Source of the DNA: Plasmodiophora brassicae
Taxonomy: Eukaryota > Endomyxa > Phytomyxea > Plasmodiophorida > Plasmodiophoridae
Assembly: GCA_039704465.1 (NCBI GenBank)
Contig: JASFAU010000010.1
Span: 1 to 64,000, forward strand
DNA length: 64,000 bases
Reading direction: 5' to 3'
This document shows positions 1 to 10,413 of this stretch, piece by piece (within the stretch, counting starts at the first letter, position 1; the number at the start of each line of letters is the position of its first letter). The position numbers and the translations under genes are program-made. Below the pieces are notes generated by a model, which saw only the letters and a list, made by a program, of their open reading frames with translations, was not told the DNA's origin and did not search any database.

Positions 1-20
1 ACCTAAAACCTAAAAACCCC
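1..20. repeat. Telomere-like terminal units
   Basis: The first bases hold two CCTAAAA-type units followed by CCCC; on the other strand this reads TTTTAGG-like. That is the form expected at the left end of a chromosome whose telomere repeat is TTTTAGG(G). Only two units are visible, so this may be a degenerate or clipped telomere edge. Confidence 0.45.
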
Positions 21-497
21 GACTGAAGGATTGCGCCGTTCGCTCAGAGCTCGACGAGCAATCTCAAGCAAAAACGGTTGCCGGCGGCGACGTTTGTTCC
101 GCTGGCGATCAGAATCGGCAGCTGCGCGACGACGCTGGTATTCGCGCACATGCTCAAAGAAGATATTCACGTCCCGAAGCATCACCGCCCGGATGCTCTG
201 GTGAGTCGCTACTCGATCCCAGACTGCGTGGTCGACTCATTCACAGACGCACACCAATGACGCCGCGACTCACGCACTTCCGAAAACGATACTTATGTTG
301 TGAAAATCGCAATGTGGCCAGTCTGGAGCAGAATGCCCCGAATTGACCCACAGTGGTAGCAATTCCTGCAGAGTCACCAAACACACCGTACGTGTGACCG
401 AATGAAGGGATCTCTATAACTGTATGACAGGTTGACCGACCACCATTCTGGAGGCCGCGTTGCCCAATTGACCCCGATTTGACCCCGATGGGTTCCC
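21..497. other. Subtelomeric spacer, no gene recognised
   Basis: No open frame here has domain content or a convincing start. The stretch leads directly into the 169-bp satellite and I see no other repeated structure in it. Confidence 0.5.
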
Positions 498-498
498 T

Positions 499-1862
499 GT
501 GCGACCAACTGTCAACAGCCGCGTCTCGAATCGACAGGCAACCGGCACACGTACTGAAAGGGCGTTGGAAATGCTGTCCGATGCTCCTGGTTTCAGAGCA
601 ATATGGAATTTCCCGACGGCGAACAGCACGCAGATGCACAGCAGTTCTCAGCGGACGCCGTCACCGCCGCCGACCAACTGTCAACAGCCGCGTCTCGAAT
701 CGACAGGCAACCGGCACACGTACTGAAAGGGCGTTGGAAATGCTGTCCGATGCTCCTGGTTTCAGAGCAATATGGAATTTCCCGAAGGCGAACAGCACGC
801 AGATGCACAGCAGTTCTCAGCGGACGCCGTCACCGCCGCCGACCAACTGTCAACAGCCGCGTCTCGAATCGACAGGCAACCGGCACACGTACTGAAAGGG
901 CGTTGGAAATGCTGTCCGATGCTCCTGGTTTCAGAGCAATATGGAATTTCCCGACGGCGAACAGCACGCAGATGCACAGCAGTTCTCAGCGGACGCCGTC
1001 ACCGCCGCCGACCAACTGTCAACAGCCGCGTCTCGAATCGACAGGCAACCGGCACACGTACTGAAAGGTCAGGAGAAATGCTATCAGGTGCACCTGGTTT
1101 CAGAGCAATATGGAATTTCCCGACGGCGAACAGCACGCAGATGCACAGCAGTTCTCAGCGGACGCCGTCACCGCCGCCGACCAACTGTCAACAGCCGCGT
1201 CTCGAATCGACAGGCAACCGGCACACGTACTGAAAGGGCGTTGGAAATGCTGTCCGATGCTCCTGGTTTCAGAGCAATATGGAATTTCCCGACGGCGAAC
1301 AGCACGCAGATGCACAGCAGTTCTCAGCGGACGCCGTCACCGCCGCCGACCAACTGTCAACAGCCGCGTCTCGAATCGACAGGCAACCGGCACACGTACT
1401 GAAAGGTCAGGAGAAATGCTATCAGGTGCACCTGGTTTCAGAGCAATATGGAATTTCCCGACGGCGAACAGCACGCAGATGCACAGCAGTTCTCAGCGGA
1501 CGCCGTCACCGCCGCCGACCAACTGTCAACAGCCGCGTCTCGAATCGACAGGCAACCGGCACACGTACTGAAAGGGCGTTGGAAATGCTGTCCGATGCTC
1601 CTGGTTTCAGAGCAATATGGAATTTCCCGAAGGCGAACAGCACGCAGATGCACAGCAGTTCTCAGCGGACGCCGTCACCGCCGCCGACCAACTGTCAACA
1701 GCCGCGTCTCGAATCGACAGGCAACCGGCACACGTACTGAAAGGTCAGGAGAAATGCTATCAGGTGCACCTGGTTTCAGAAAGAAATGGACTTTCCCGAC
1801 GGCGAACAGCACGCAGATGCACAGCAGTTCTCAGCGGACGCCGTCACCGCCGCCGACCAACG
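499..1862 (+). repeat. 169-bp subtelomeric tandem satellite, about 8 units
   Basis: The same 169-bp unit recurs at a constant spacing; the shared ATGGAATTTCCCGA-type segment starts near 603, 772, 941, 1110, 1279, 1448 and 1617. Two unit types alternate in a roughly 31-bp window after CGTACTGAAAGG: type A reads GCGTTGGAAATGC and type B reads TCAGGAGAAATGC. The order is A A A B A B A B, which means a 338-bp AB higher-order repeat has been amplified at the distal end. Units 2 and 7 share a C-to-A change (CCCGAAGGCG). Because 169 is not a multiple of 3, the frame changes every unit, so the open frames across it are not a repeated protein. Confidence 0.95.
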
Positions 1863-2706
1863 TACACTAGATCTCCAGTGCGATCGGAGGGCGCTGACGA
1901 TGCAAAGGCAACATAGAAATCACAGGATGAACAGCACGCATGCCTGGACAAGTTAAAGTAGCGTCGCCTGGGTAACAGTGTATGGCAACCAACACGGCCA
2001 TAAAGAAGGTACATCTTAGGGAACGAGGCCGGTCGGCTGGGTGCGGTTGTGCAGCTTCAGGGCCAAATCACCAGCAGCGCAGGAGGGTCACTGGGCACGG
2101 ATGGCATGAACACCTGGACACCGAATTCCGAGCGGGTACATCAGGACGGCGCCGTAAACCGACGCAATGCATGACGACGTCCGCACGCACGCCAGACGTG
2201 GAGGTAGTACAAACGGAAACGCGGTTCACCTGTCAGGGACCTTAGCCATGAGTCACACCGGCTAAACGAAGTGCTGCTGGCGCCGACGCATCGTGCCCAG
2301 ACCCTGACTGGAAATGCGGAAGGGCTGAAGCGGGCGCTCTAGCCATGGTTGATCATCAGGGCGCAGGTTTGCTGGAGAACGAGACGCAGGCGATGCCATC
2401 CATGATTCGCAGGCAGTGCCAAAAGAGTCCATACGCGGCATTTTGCGCACTCCCACGGAGTTCAGTTCTGACTTAGTGAAATCAGCAAATCTGCCCAAGC
2501 GGGCTACATTCTCGGTGATACGAGAAGAACGGTGGCACATGTGCCAAATTAAACAGCCCAGCTGCCTCTGATTTTTCCTGCTCTTTCCAACGGTACCGTT
2601 GTGCTCAGCTGATGGTGGTCCAAACTCGCAAACAACCCCTTGTAACAGTCCGCACTGCGGACTTTGGCGCCTGCGGACTGCAGTCTGTAGAGCGGGGCTC
2701 TATTAC

Positions 2707-2738
2707 TAGGCCACGGGAGCAGCTGCTCCCGTGGCCTA
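2707..2738. repeat. Perfect 32-bp palindrome
   Basis: The 16-base left half (starting TAGGCCACGG) is exactly the reverse complement of the right half, with no loop. It could form a cruciform or a 16-bp hairpin. It lies outside any recognised gene. Confidence 0.9.
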
Positions 2739-2835
2739 AAGTCTGCGGTTTACGCAGGTGCCAAGCCGCCAAGTCGAGGTTCTATTCGCTGAAGTGTTCG
2801 CGGAAGTGGCCAGTGGGCAGTGGACACTTGGCAAC

Positions 2836-3032
2836 GTGGCCGCCCGAACGAAAAGCTGTACCCGCACCCGTGGCCGCCGCCCGAACGAAAAGCTGTACCC
2901 GTACCCGTGGCCGCCCGAACGAAAAGCTGTACCCGCAGGCTACCCACCCGCAGACCCTTCCAGCACCCGTACCCGTACCCACCCGCGGGTAGGCCGGGTA
3001 AGCGCCTCGGGTACGGGTATCGGGTACCCGAT
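2836..3032 (+). repeat. Short tandem repeats rich in TACCCG
   Basis: About three copies of a roughly 35-bp unit containing GAACGAAAAGCTGTACCCG lie between 2845 and 2936. They are followed by irregular TACCCG/GGGTA runs to about 3032. This is low-complexity subtelomeric DNA, and no gene is supported. Confidence 0.7.
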
Positions 3033-3360
3033 GTCATGCACTGCTGTAGAGTGTAGACGATGGAGCAGTGCAGCATGCCCTGTCGCAGCCAGAGATACCA
3101 AGAATAGCAGTTAGGAGAGCCTAAGAGTCCGTACGGCATGCGGGAAGGCCGGACAGAGAGGGGGAGAAGGATCAGGAGATCTGGGAACGAGGACGCTGAG
3201 GTTCTCTATACACGATCCTACAACCAGAGGACATCACCGACGACGCTGCAGCATGCAGCGTATCCCAGACGGACGAACAGGGCGCCTCTCGCCCTGACCT
3301 GCAGGCACCAGCTGCGGCTGGGCTGGCAGGGACGCCGGCTGCGACGACATCCACGCAGCG

Positions 3361-3536
3361 TGTGACGTCCCAACGGTGATGGTATATCAGCCGTGTAGTA
3401 TAATCGTCTGTCTCCCCGACCTGCAGCTCCCACGGACGCCGTGCGGACTCCGTGCGCACTCCGTGCATGTCCGTCATTCTTAGGGCGGCCTAGCCGGATC
3501 ACAGCTATTCTTGTCTTATAGCTTGGAGCCGGCACA
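3361..3536 (-). repeat. 3' LTR of the chromovirus
   Basis: This 176-bp block recurs without visible change at 8440-8615 and 10238-10413. In element orientation it begins TGTGCCGG and ends GACGTCACA, the canonical TG...CA. Confidence 0.93.
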
Positions 3537-3550
3537 TTCCCCTCCTTCAA
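3537..3550 (-). other. Polypurine tract
   Basis: In element orientation the bases directly before the 3' LTR read TGAAGGAGGGGAA and are followed at once by TGTG. This is the expected plus-strand priming site and it fixes the inner LTR boundary. Confidence 0.85.
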
Positions 3551-3734
3551 AGAAATGCTCCTCCTTGCAGGTGTCTTCAGTGGTGGTGTATCCTAATCAT
3601 GTCTTCTCCTTAATATAGTCTAATTAACATAATTAAGTCTCAATCTTCGTAGAACACAGTTTTGGCTTCTGTCGTCACATGGCCGTCGGCATTAAAATAA
3701 CCCAGCGCGCATCCGGGAAAAAAGCATGACTAGC

Positions 3735-6700
3735 CTACTGGACTCCTTCCGCCTTAAGTAACTCCTTAACCTCATCAGCAAGGTGATGTTTCTCCTTCCT
3801 CATCCTGGCGGCATGTGCCTTCACCAGCTTCGGTACATCCATCGCCAACCTGCAGATTGGCTCCCATGAATCCTCCGCTTCAGAGAAACCCTTCCATCCG
3901 ATCAACAATTCCAATTCCCCTGTCTCCGGACTGTGCCTGCAGTCCTTGAAGACTTCAATGGCGAAACGCTCATTGTCATAATCCATCTGTCGCTTCAGTT
4001 CCTCAGTGGCATTCACTTTGCCATGTTCATAGAGGCGAACGCGGTCCCCGTGAACGGTTCAGTGTCCGTCTCATTGAACATATTCCTCACCTCGTAGGTG
4101 TAGTTCTCGTGGCTATCAGTTATTTGATATAGGCCCCGCCACTTCATAAAGAGCTTCTTGCCCGGAACCTTACCCGGTTCAGGCAATCCGATGAGTACAT
4201 AGTCACCGATCTGAAAGTTCGGTGCAGTTGCTCGTCGGTACGCGTCGCTCCTCTTCCTGTGTACGGCTCGGATTTTCTTCGATTGCTGCACTGCTCCCTT
4301 GTGCATTTCATTCAGCGACGTCTGCAATTGCATGACTAGCTCCTGAATATGCTCCTTTGAGAGTGTAGCTTCCCCATACTTCTCATCCCCTGGCCTCTTG
4401 AACACTTGCTTCAGCGGGTTGTCTGGTTGACGTCCCATCATCACTGTCACTGGCGCATTCCCGTTGGTACGCGCCTGCGACCGTGATTGATCGTGTGTTC
4501 AATGTTGTGGTTCAACCATGGCCAATCGTATTTGTCCCACTGCAATTCAGACAGAAGTGCTCTGACTAGTTGCAAGTAGTTCCTGTTGATCACCTCAATT
4601 GATCCATTACTGTAATGCCCATAGGCAACAGTCGGGTGATGAGCAAATCCACATCGACGCGCCAGTTCCTTCACAACGTTTGCCAGAAAGCAAGACGCCA
4701 TGTCTGACACCATCAACTCAAACGTTCCGAAGATAGCCCTCCATTCGAGCAGTGCCTCTACAGTGGTTTCCGCATTGGGTGTATGGTCAGGAGTAATCTT
4801 GACCATGCCAGACAGATCATCCCTGATTATCAGATTCCATTGCAGATCATGTCTTCCGCCCTTCTGAGCCGCCATCATGTATAGCCAATCCAAGTGAATC
4901 ACCTGATTCGGCCTAACACCATGAACAGCTGTTCCCAATGGCCTGGGAATCCTAACCCCGCCCCTTGTCGGTAGACAGTTCAAACACGCGTTGCAGAACG
5001 TCCTCATGTCCTCATCGCAGTGTGCCCAATGGCAGAACTCCCCAACTTCCTCAACGAGGCCTTCAGTCCTAGATGCCCACTGTTTCCGCCCGCATGAGCA
5101 ATAGCGCATAGCTGCAGCTTCAGCTCGTTGCATTCGTCTGGTATGATCACCTGTCCCTTCCCTGTGACGAAGAGATCATCACCATTCTTCGGTCGTTTCG
5201 TTCCTCTGAGCCATTTCCTCTGAGCCTTACGGATTTCGTCCACGGTCGGCCATTGGAATTCCTTCCTTTGTAACGGCCGTACCCGATATCCGTCCTCAAT
5301 TTGAAGCGTTATCCTCCTGATCGTGCGTACCTCTAGGTGCTGGTCATCAGGCCCACCGTCCGGTGCACCCCACCGCGTCATAAGATCCGACCACACATTG
5401 TCCTCCCCGCAATGTGTTCAATGACGTAGTTGACCCTCTGTATGTCCAGTGCCCATCGTTGCAGTTTCTGCGCCGTTGGCTTTGACACGTCCGTTGGTGA
5501 GAATATCCTCACGAGATTCCTATGATCGGTAAACAAACGAAACTGCTCGTTGGTTGTAACGAGATAGTCCAGTTTGTCAATCCCATCCTTGATCGCGAAC
5601 CCTTCCTTCTCCACCGTGGACCAGTTCCGCTCTGGGCCCGCGAACTTGTGTCCGACGAAACCCAGCGGTTCATGTCGCTGCCCATGCACTGGTTTACCCA
5701 AGTCCTCAGGCGGAATCTGTGTGACTACCGCCGCGCTGTTAACCTCATTTGCATCTGAGAATAGGCATTGGATCCGGTCCTTTCGCGGGTACGCTAGTTG
5801 GACCGTGTCCGCCACTGCCATCTTCAGTTTCTCGAATGCCAGCGCATGTTCGGGTGACCATCCATATTTGCACAATCGCACCCTCCTGGCAATGGCTTTC
5901 GTCCTGCCAGGTTGGTCCTTCATTGCATCCTCGTATATCCTCTGTAACAGGTGTACCTTCCTGTTGTACTCAGGGATGGACCTACTCATCCACTGAGTTG
6001 CCATAAGGAATTGTTGCAAGTCCCTTGCCGTCCTCGGCTGTGGTATCGCCATTAAAGCCTCAATCCTAGCAGGATCGTGCCTTACCCCTTCTGGCGTGAA
6101 TATCCTTCCACAAAACCGAACCTCTGTTGTGAAGAGCTCACACTTCTCCACGTTGAACTTGATGCTGTGCCGTTCGGCTAGCATCAGAGTCCGTTCAACG
6201 TTCGGAACCAATCATCCTCCCTTTGGGCATGCCCCATTAGATCATCGATCCATATGATTAGTTTGTGGAACATAAGTTCCCCGAACACCTCAAACATCCT
6301 CCCTTGATACTGAGGGGCGGAGTTCATTCCCCCCTGCATCGACCTCGTTGGCTTATACACCCCCTTATCTGTCATGAAGGAGAAGATCTCCTGACACGCT
6401 TCATCCAGCGGCATCATCCAGAAGCCTTTGAACGCGTCTAGCTTAAACCAGAACCTCGAGCCTGCCAGGTTCCTCAGTATCGCCTCCTGATGTGGCATAG
6501 GCCACGCCACGGCGACACATTTGGCATTAACAGCTCTGAGATCAACACAGAACCGCTTTCCGCCCCCTGGCTTCGTCACCACCACCACCGGTGAAGCCCA
6601 CTTCGCGTTGTAGTTTTCAACGACTAGGCCATACTTCTTCAATTGGGCGACGAATTCCTCCATGAAAGCACTGTCCTCCATACTGTACTTTCTGGCTCGG

Positions 6701-7557
6701 CACCTGTAAGGTTCCGCATCCGGTTTCAGCTCCGTGACAAATGGTGTAACCCTGGCTGGACCATCAGGTCCAATGCTCATACGCCAAACGTCCCTATATC
6801 TTCTGACGAGTTTCCGAAGCGATTTCCCCATCGCTTGCGGTAGGCCATTCCTCAATGCGCGCTCGACCATCCCGTCCATCTCCTTTCCAGGGAGTCTGTG
6901 GAATCGGTTCCGATCCTCACATCCTCTGTTTCCTCTTCCTCCCCTTCCCAGAGGTGGCATCTCGTTTGCCATATTGTGCACTTCATCCATGACGTCATTC
7001 CCCTTCTTCGGCGTGCTCTTAATGAGTACGTCCAGGGCCTTCTTTGGGTGGATACCCAAGTCGTCCAACAGCCTCTCCCCTAGGATTATTTCCTTTTCAG
7101 GAATGTCCCATACAAGGCATCGGCGCCGGCGAGTGATCAGTTCGCCTGCCGTCGTCGTCAGTCCCAGATCCAGTATCATCACATGGTAGGCTGTGTGCTT
7201 CGTTTCTCTGTCTACCAGACAGAACGTTTCCGGCTTCTGGAGGTTCTCCATTGTTAACAATGGGTCCCGCTCCATTAGCTCGCGCGCTATGGTCAATGGC
7301 ATCAGAACGTCAACCGATGTCGCTCCACTGTCCAGAACCCCAACGTAGTCTTCCTCATGTCCGTTTACACGAACGACTACTTGGTCCCCTGTCCTCTGCG
7401 CCCCCTCCGACACTCTTCCTACCACTGGAAGCCATGGGTACTCTGACAAGTCGTCATCTTTATCAGATTTGGCCTTACGGGTCCATCCCTTCCCGTTGGC
7501 CCCTTGCGGCGATCCTTCAGCAGGTCTGCGACCTGCTTCTTGGTAGGCTTCTTCGGG
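3735..7557 (-). pseudogene. pol: Chromovirus pol (PR-RT-RH-IN-chromodomain), frameshifted
   Basis: Pol reads from high to low coordinates in several overlapping frames. 7557-6184 holds the retropepsin motif DSGAT and most of RT, including the FCVDLRAVN block and the IDDL catalytic box. 6211-5378 holds the RT thumb and an RNase H (LFSDANEV, LFTDHRNL). 5396-5004 starts the integrase zinc-binding region. 5133-4447 holds the rest of the zinc finger and the catalytic core, with Asp in LDWLY, Asp in VSDMA and Glu in SIEVINR. 4450-4013 is the integrase C-terminus. 4016-3735 is a chromodomain with IGWKGFSEAEDSWEP. At least five frame changes separate these blocks. They could be real decay or single-base sequencing indels, since the LTRs are identical. 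Confidence 0.9.
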
Positions 7558-8392
7558 CAACGAAACGCTGGATGTCCAACCTCGTCACAGTTGAAACATC
7601 GCAGGTCCTTCCGGTGTCGTTTCGTGTCCCGGCCTCCATCGCCCCCCTCATCCGTCTGCGCCCCTCGCTTCCTCGGGGTGGGTTTGACCTTTCCCTTCCC
7701 CTTGCCATCCTCACGTCCCGGCTCCATGTACAACATCGTCTCCTCATACGATGCAGCTCGTTCCTTCAGCACCCGATAGAATTCCAAAGGGTCCTTCTGG
7801 AGATCGGTCTGGCGCTTCATGACGAGGGTCCGCATGAGCGCTTGTAAACCGGATGGGCGCACAGCACCCAGTAGGTACTTGACCAGGTTCTTCCGTCCCT
7901 CGCGGGACGTGAAGAGGTCCTGCCACCCGTTGCGCGCGACCAATTCCTCGTACTGCTGCACGAGGTTCACGACCCTTGCAGCTGGTGTGGTGATGGTCAG
8001 CTTCATCGCCAGCTTCCGCATCTCCCGGTCGATGTTCGCGTCCGTCGAGCGATCCTGCTCCAGATGCCTCTTCATCCAGTCCATCAGGTCGCTCTCCGTC
8101 ACCCCCTCGGCGTCCGTGCCGAGTTCCCACTGCAGATCGCCCTGAGCAGACCGGGGTCGATCATACTCCTCACTGACCGTGGGATCTGGCCCTTGGCATT
8201 CGGATCGTCCCGGAAGTGATTCCGATACGTCTTCAGCTCGGCCATGAACGTCGTGACGGCCTTGCGGTCCATGCTCTTCAAGGTCGGCGCCTTGTTCATC
8301 TGCAGGACGATCGTTGAGCCTTGCACGCTCTGTCCTTGTTGTCGATCATCGACGTCATCTTCCAGCAGCATCTCCTGCGCGGTGGCCACCAT
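7419..8392 (-). pseudogene. gag: Chromovirus gag, copy 1, one frameshift
   Basis: The first good ATG (MVATAQEM) is at 8392, just inside the 5' LTR. The product is helical and basic, and ends with a zinc knuckle CFNCDEVGHPAFRC, a standard CX2CX4HX4C nucleocapsid motif. Near 8128 copy 1 has CACTGC where copy 2 has CACTTGC; this one-base difference breaks the frame in copy 1. The C-terminus overlaps the start of the pol frame by about 140 nt, which fits gag-pol expression by frameshift, although no slippery site was identified. Confidence 0.85.
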
Positions 8393-8439
8393 CGCGTCCT
8401 TCTTTGAAACCTTCCCCGAAAGGATGTTCAAGAGATCTC

Positions 8440-8615
8440 TGTGACGTCCCAACGGTGATGGTATATCAGCCGTGTAGTATAATCGTCTGTCTCCCCGACC
8501 TGCAGCTCCCACGGACGCCGTGCGGACTCCGTGCGCACTCCGTGCATGTCCGTCATTCTTAGGGCGGCCTAGCCGGATCACAGCTATTCTTGTCTTATAG
8601 CTTGGAGCCGGCACA
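8440..8615 (-). repeat. 5' LTR of the chromovirus
   Basis: This matches 3361-3536 base for base by eye. The sequence just inside it, in element orientation, is GAGATCTCTTGAACATCC, which lacks the TGG expected opposite a tRNA CCA end. Confidence 0.93.
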
Positions 8616-9383
8616 AGCGATTAGCATCGCTGCGTGGAATTCCGATGGTCTGGACGTCGCAAAGCTCCAGGCCACGGCCGCATTCTTCAGGGATCGTCGC
8701 CTAACGGCGGCGGTCTTTGTAGAAACTTATGTTCACTTCGAAACATCACTGACGAACGTCCTTGCAGATTATAATGTCCGACATGTCGCCGGTGGGCGCT
8801 CCGCCGGTGAACTTCGCGGTCACGGCGGCATCAGTATCATGGTACCGTCCACTGTCGCCTTGCAAGAGGTCGCCCGCGAACGCAACCGAAGCGGCCCGAG
8901 GTGGGCAATCCGGCGCGTTGGCGAGGATCTACTCGTCGCTGGCGTCTACATTCGCCCCAGCCGGTCACTACCCGACGTCTTCGAGTACGAGGTGACGCTT
9001 GTAGACCGGACCGCCCAATGCCCTGGCGAACGCCATCGGGGGACACTGCTCGGCCCAATGGGTCCCGCTCCATTAGCTCGCGCGCTATGGTCAATGGCAT
9101 CAGAACGTCAACCGATGTCGCTCCACTGTCCAGAACCCCAACGTAGTCTTCCTCATGTCCGTTTACACGAACGACTACTTGGTCCCCTGTCCTCTGCGCC
9201 CCCTCCGACACTCTTCCTACCACTGGAAGCCATGGGTACTCTGACAAGTCGTCATCTTTATCAGATTTGGCCTTACGGGGTCCATCCCTTCCCGTTGGCC
9301 CCTTGCGGCGATCCTTCAGCAGGTCTGCGACCTGCTTCTTGGTAGGCTTCTTCGGGCAACGAAACGCTGGATGTCCAACCTCG

Positions 9384-10190
9384 TCACAGTTGAAACATCG
9401 CAGGTCCTTCCGGTGTCGTTTCGTGTCCCGGCCTCCATCGCCCCCTCATCCGTCTGCGCCCCTCGCTTCCTCGGGGTGGTTTGACCTTTCCCTTCCCCTT
9501 GCCATCCTCACGTCCCGGCTCCATGTACAACATCGTCTCCTCATACGATGCAGCTCGTTCCTTCAGCACCCGATAGAATTCCAAAGGGTCCTTCTGGAGA
9601 TCGGTCTGGCGCTTCATGACGAGGGTCCGCATGAGCGCTTGTAAACCGGATGGGCGCACAGCACCCAGTAGGTACTTGACCAGGTTCTTCCGTCCCTCGC
9701 GGGACGTGAAGAGGTCCTGCCACCCGTTGCGCGCGACCAATTCCTCGTACTGCTGCACGAGGTTCACGACCCTTGCAGCTGGTGTGGTGATGGTCAGCTT
9801 CATCGCCAGCTTCCGCATCTCCCGGTCGATGTTCGCGTCCGTCGAGCGATCCTGCTCCAGATGCCTCTTCATCCAGTCCATCAGGTCGCTCTCCGTCACC
9901 CCCTCGGCGTCCGTGCCGAGTTCCCACTTGCAGATCGCCCTGAGCAGACCGGGGTCGATCATACTCCTCACTGACCGTGGGATCTGGCCCTTGGCATTCG
10001 GATCGTCCCGGAAGTGATTCCGATACGTCTTCAGCTCGGCCATGAACGTCGTGACGGCCTTGCGGTCCATGCTCTTCAAGGTCGGCGCCTTGTTCATCTG
10101 CAGGACGATCGTTGAGCCTTGCACGCTCTGTCCTTGTTGTCGATCATCGACGTCATCTTCCAGCAGCATCTCCTGCGCGGTGGCCACCAT
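9384..10190 (-). pseudogene. gag: Chromovirus gag, copy 2, frameshifted near the 3' end
   Basis: It has the same start (MVATAQEM) as copy 1. The central capsid-like region is intact. A one-base loss in the G-run near 9476 shifts the frame before the zinc knuckle. Comparison with copy 1 shows that both lesions are homopolymer-length differences. Confidence 0.8.
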
Positions 10191-10237
10191 CGCGTCCTTC
10201 TTTGAAACCTTCCCCGAAAGGATGTTCAAGAGATCTC

Positions 10238-10413
10238 TGTGACGTCCCAACGGTGATGGTATATCAGCCGTGTAGTATAATCGTCTGTCTCCCCGACCTG
10301 CAGCTCCCACGGACGCCGTGCGGACTCCGTGCGCACTCCGTGCATGTCCGTCATTCTTAGGGCGGCCTAGCCGGATCACAGCTATTCTTGTCTTATAGCT
10401 TGGAGCCGGCACA
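10238..10413 (-). repeat. Extra LTR within the tandem duplication
   Basis: This is a third identical 176-bp LTR, followed by the same LINE flank (AGCGATTAGC) as the LTR at 8440-8615. That shows it was copied by the duplication and did not arise from a new insertion. Confidence 0.9.

Larger units (their letters stand above)
1863..3360. other. Subtelomeric intergenic region
   Basis: No gene is recognised. Open frames here are short, lack domains and overlap on both strands. The region contains a perfect palindrome (2707-2738) and a TACCCG-rich repeat block (about 2836-3032). The last few hundred bases before 3360 are the upstream flank of the LINE into which the chromovirus inserted. Confidence 0.5.
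3361..8615 (-). mobile_element. Ty3/gypsy chromovirus with two 176-bp LTRs
   Basis: A complete LTR retrotransposon lies on the minus strand. The LTRs are at 8440-8615 (5') and 3361-3536 (3'), both TG...CA in element orientation and identical by eye. The flanks share a 4-bp AGCG, a likely target-site duplication (3357-3360 and 8616-8619). Gag carries a CCHC knuckle. Pol runs protease, reverse transcriptase, RNase H, integrase and a C-terminal chromodomain, which is the chromovirus order. A purine tract abuts the 3' LTR. The element sits inside a LINE of opposite orientation. Both gag and pol contain frameshifts despite the identical LTRs. Confidence 0.93.
9057..10413 (-). mobile_element. Partial chromovirus copy (gag plus 5' LTR)
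   Basis: This is the second copy of the chromovirus part of the tandem duplication: gag from ATG at 10190, and an LTR at 10238-10413. Here gag is open through the site that is broken in copy 1, then shifts frame near 9476 within the region before the zinc knuckle, where one G of a G-run is missing. There is no pol and no second LTR on the low-coordinate side, so this copy is not a complete element. Confidence 0.9.

Noticed and set aside
603..1870. Repeated 140-153-codon open frames in the satellite, as a repeated protein family
   Set aside because: The unit is 169 bp, so the frame shifts each repeat. The same amino-acid text appears in different frames by periodicity only.
3000..3060. GGGTACC-rich stretch as a CRISPR-like or iteron array
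   Set aside because: Units are irregular, there are no spacers, and the DNA is eukaryotic subtelomere.
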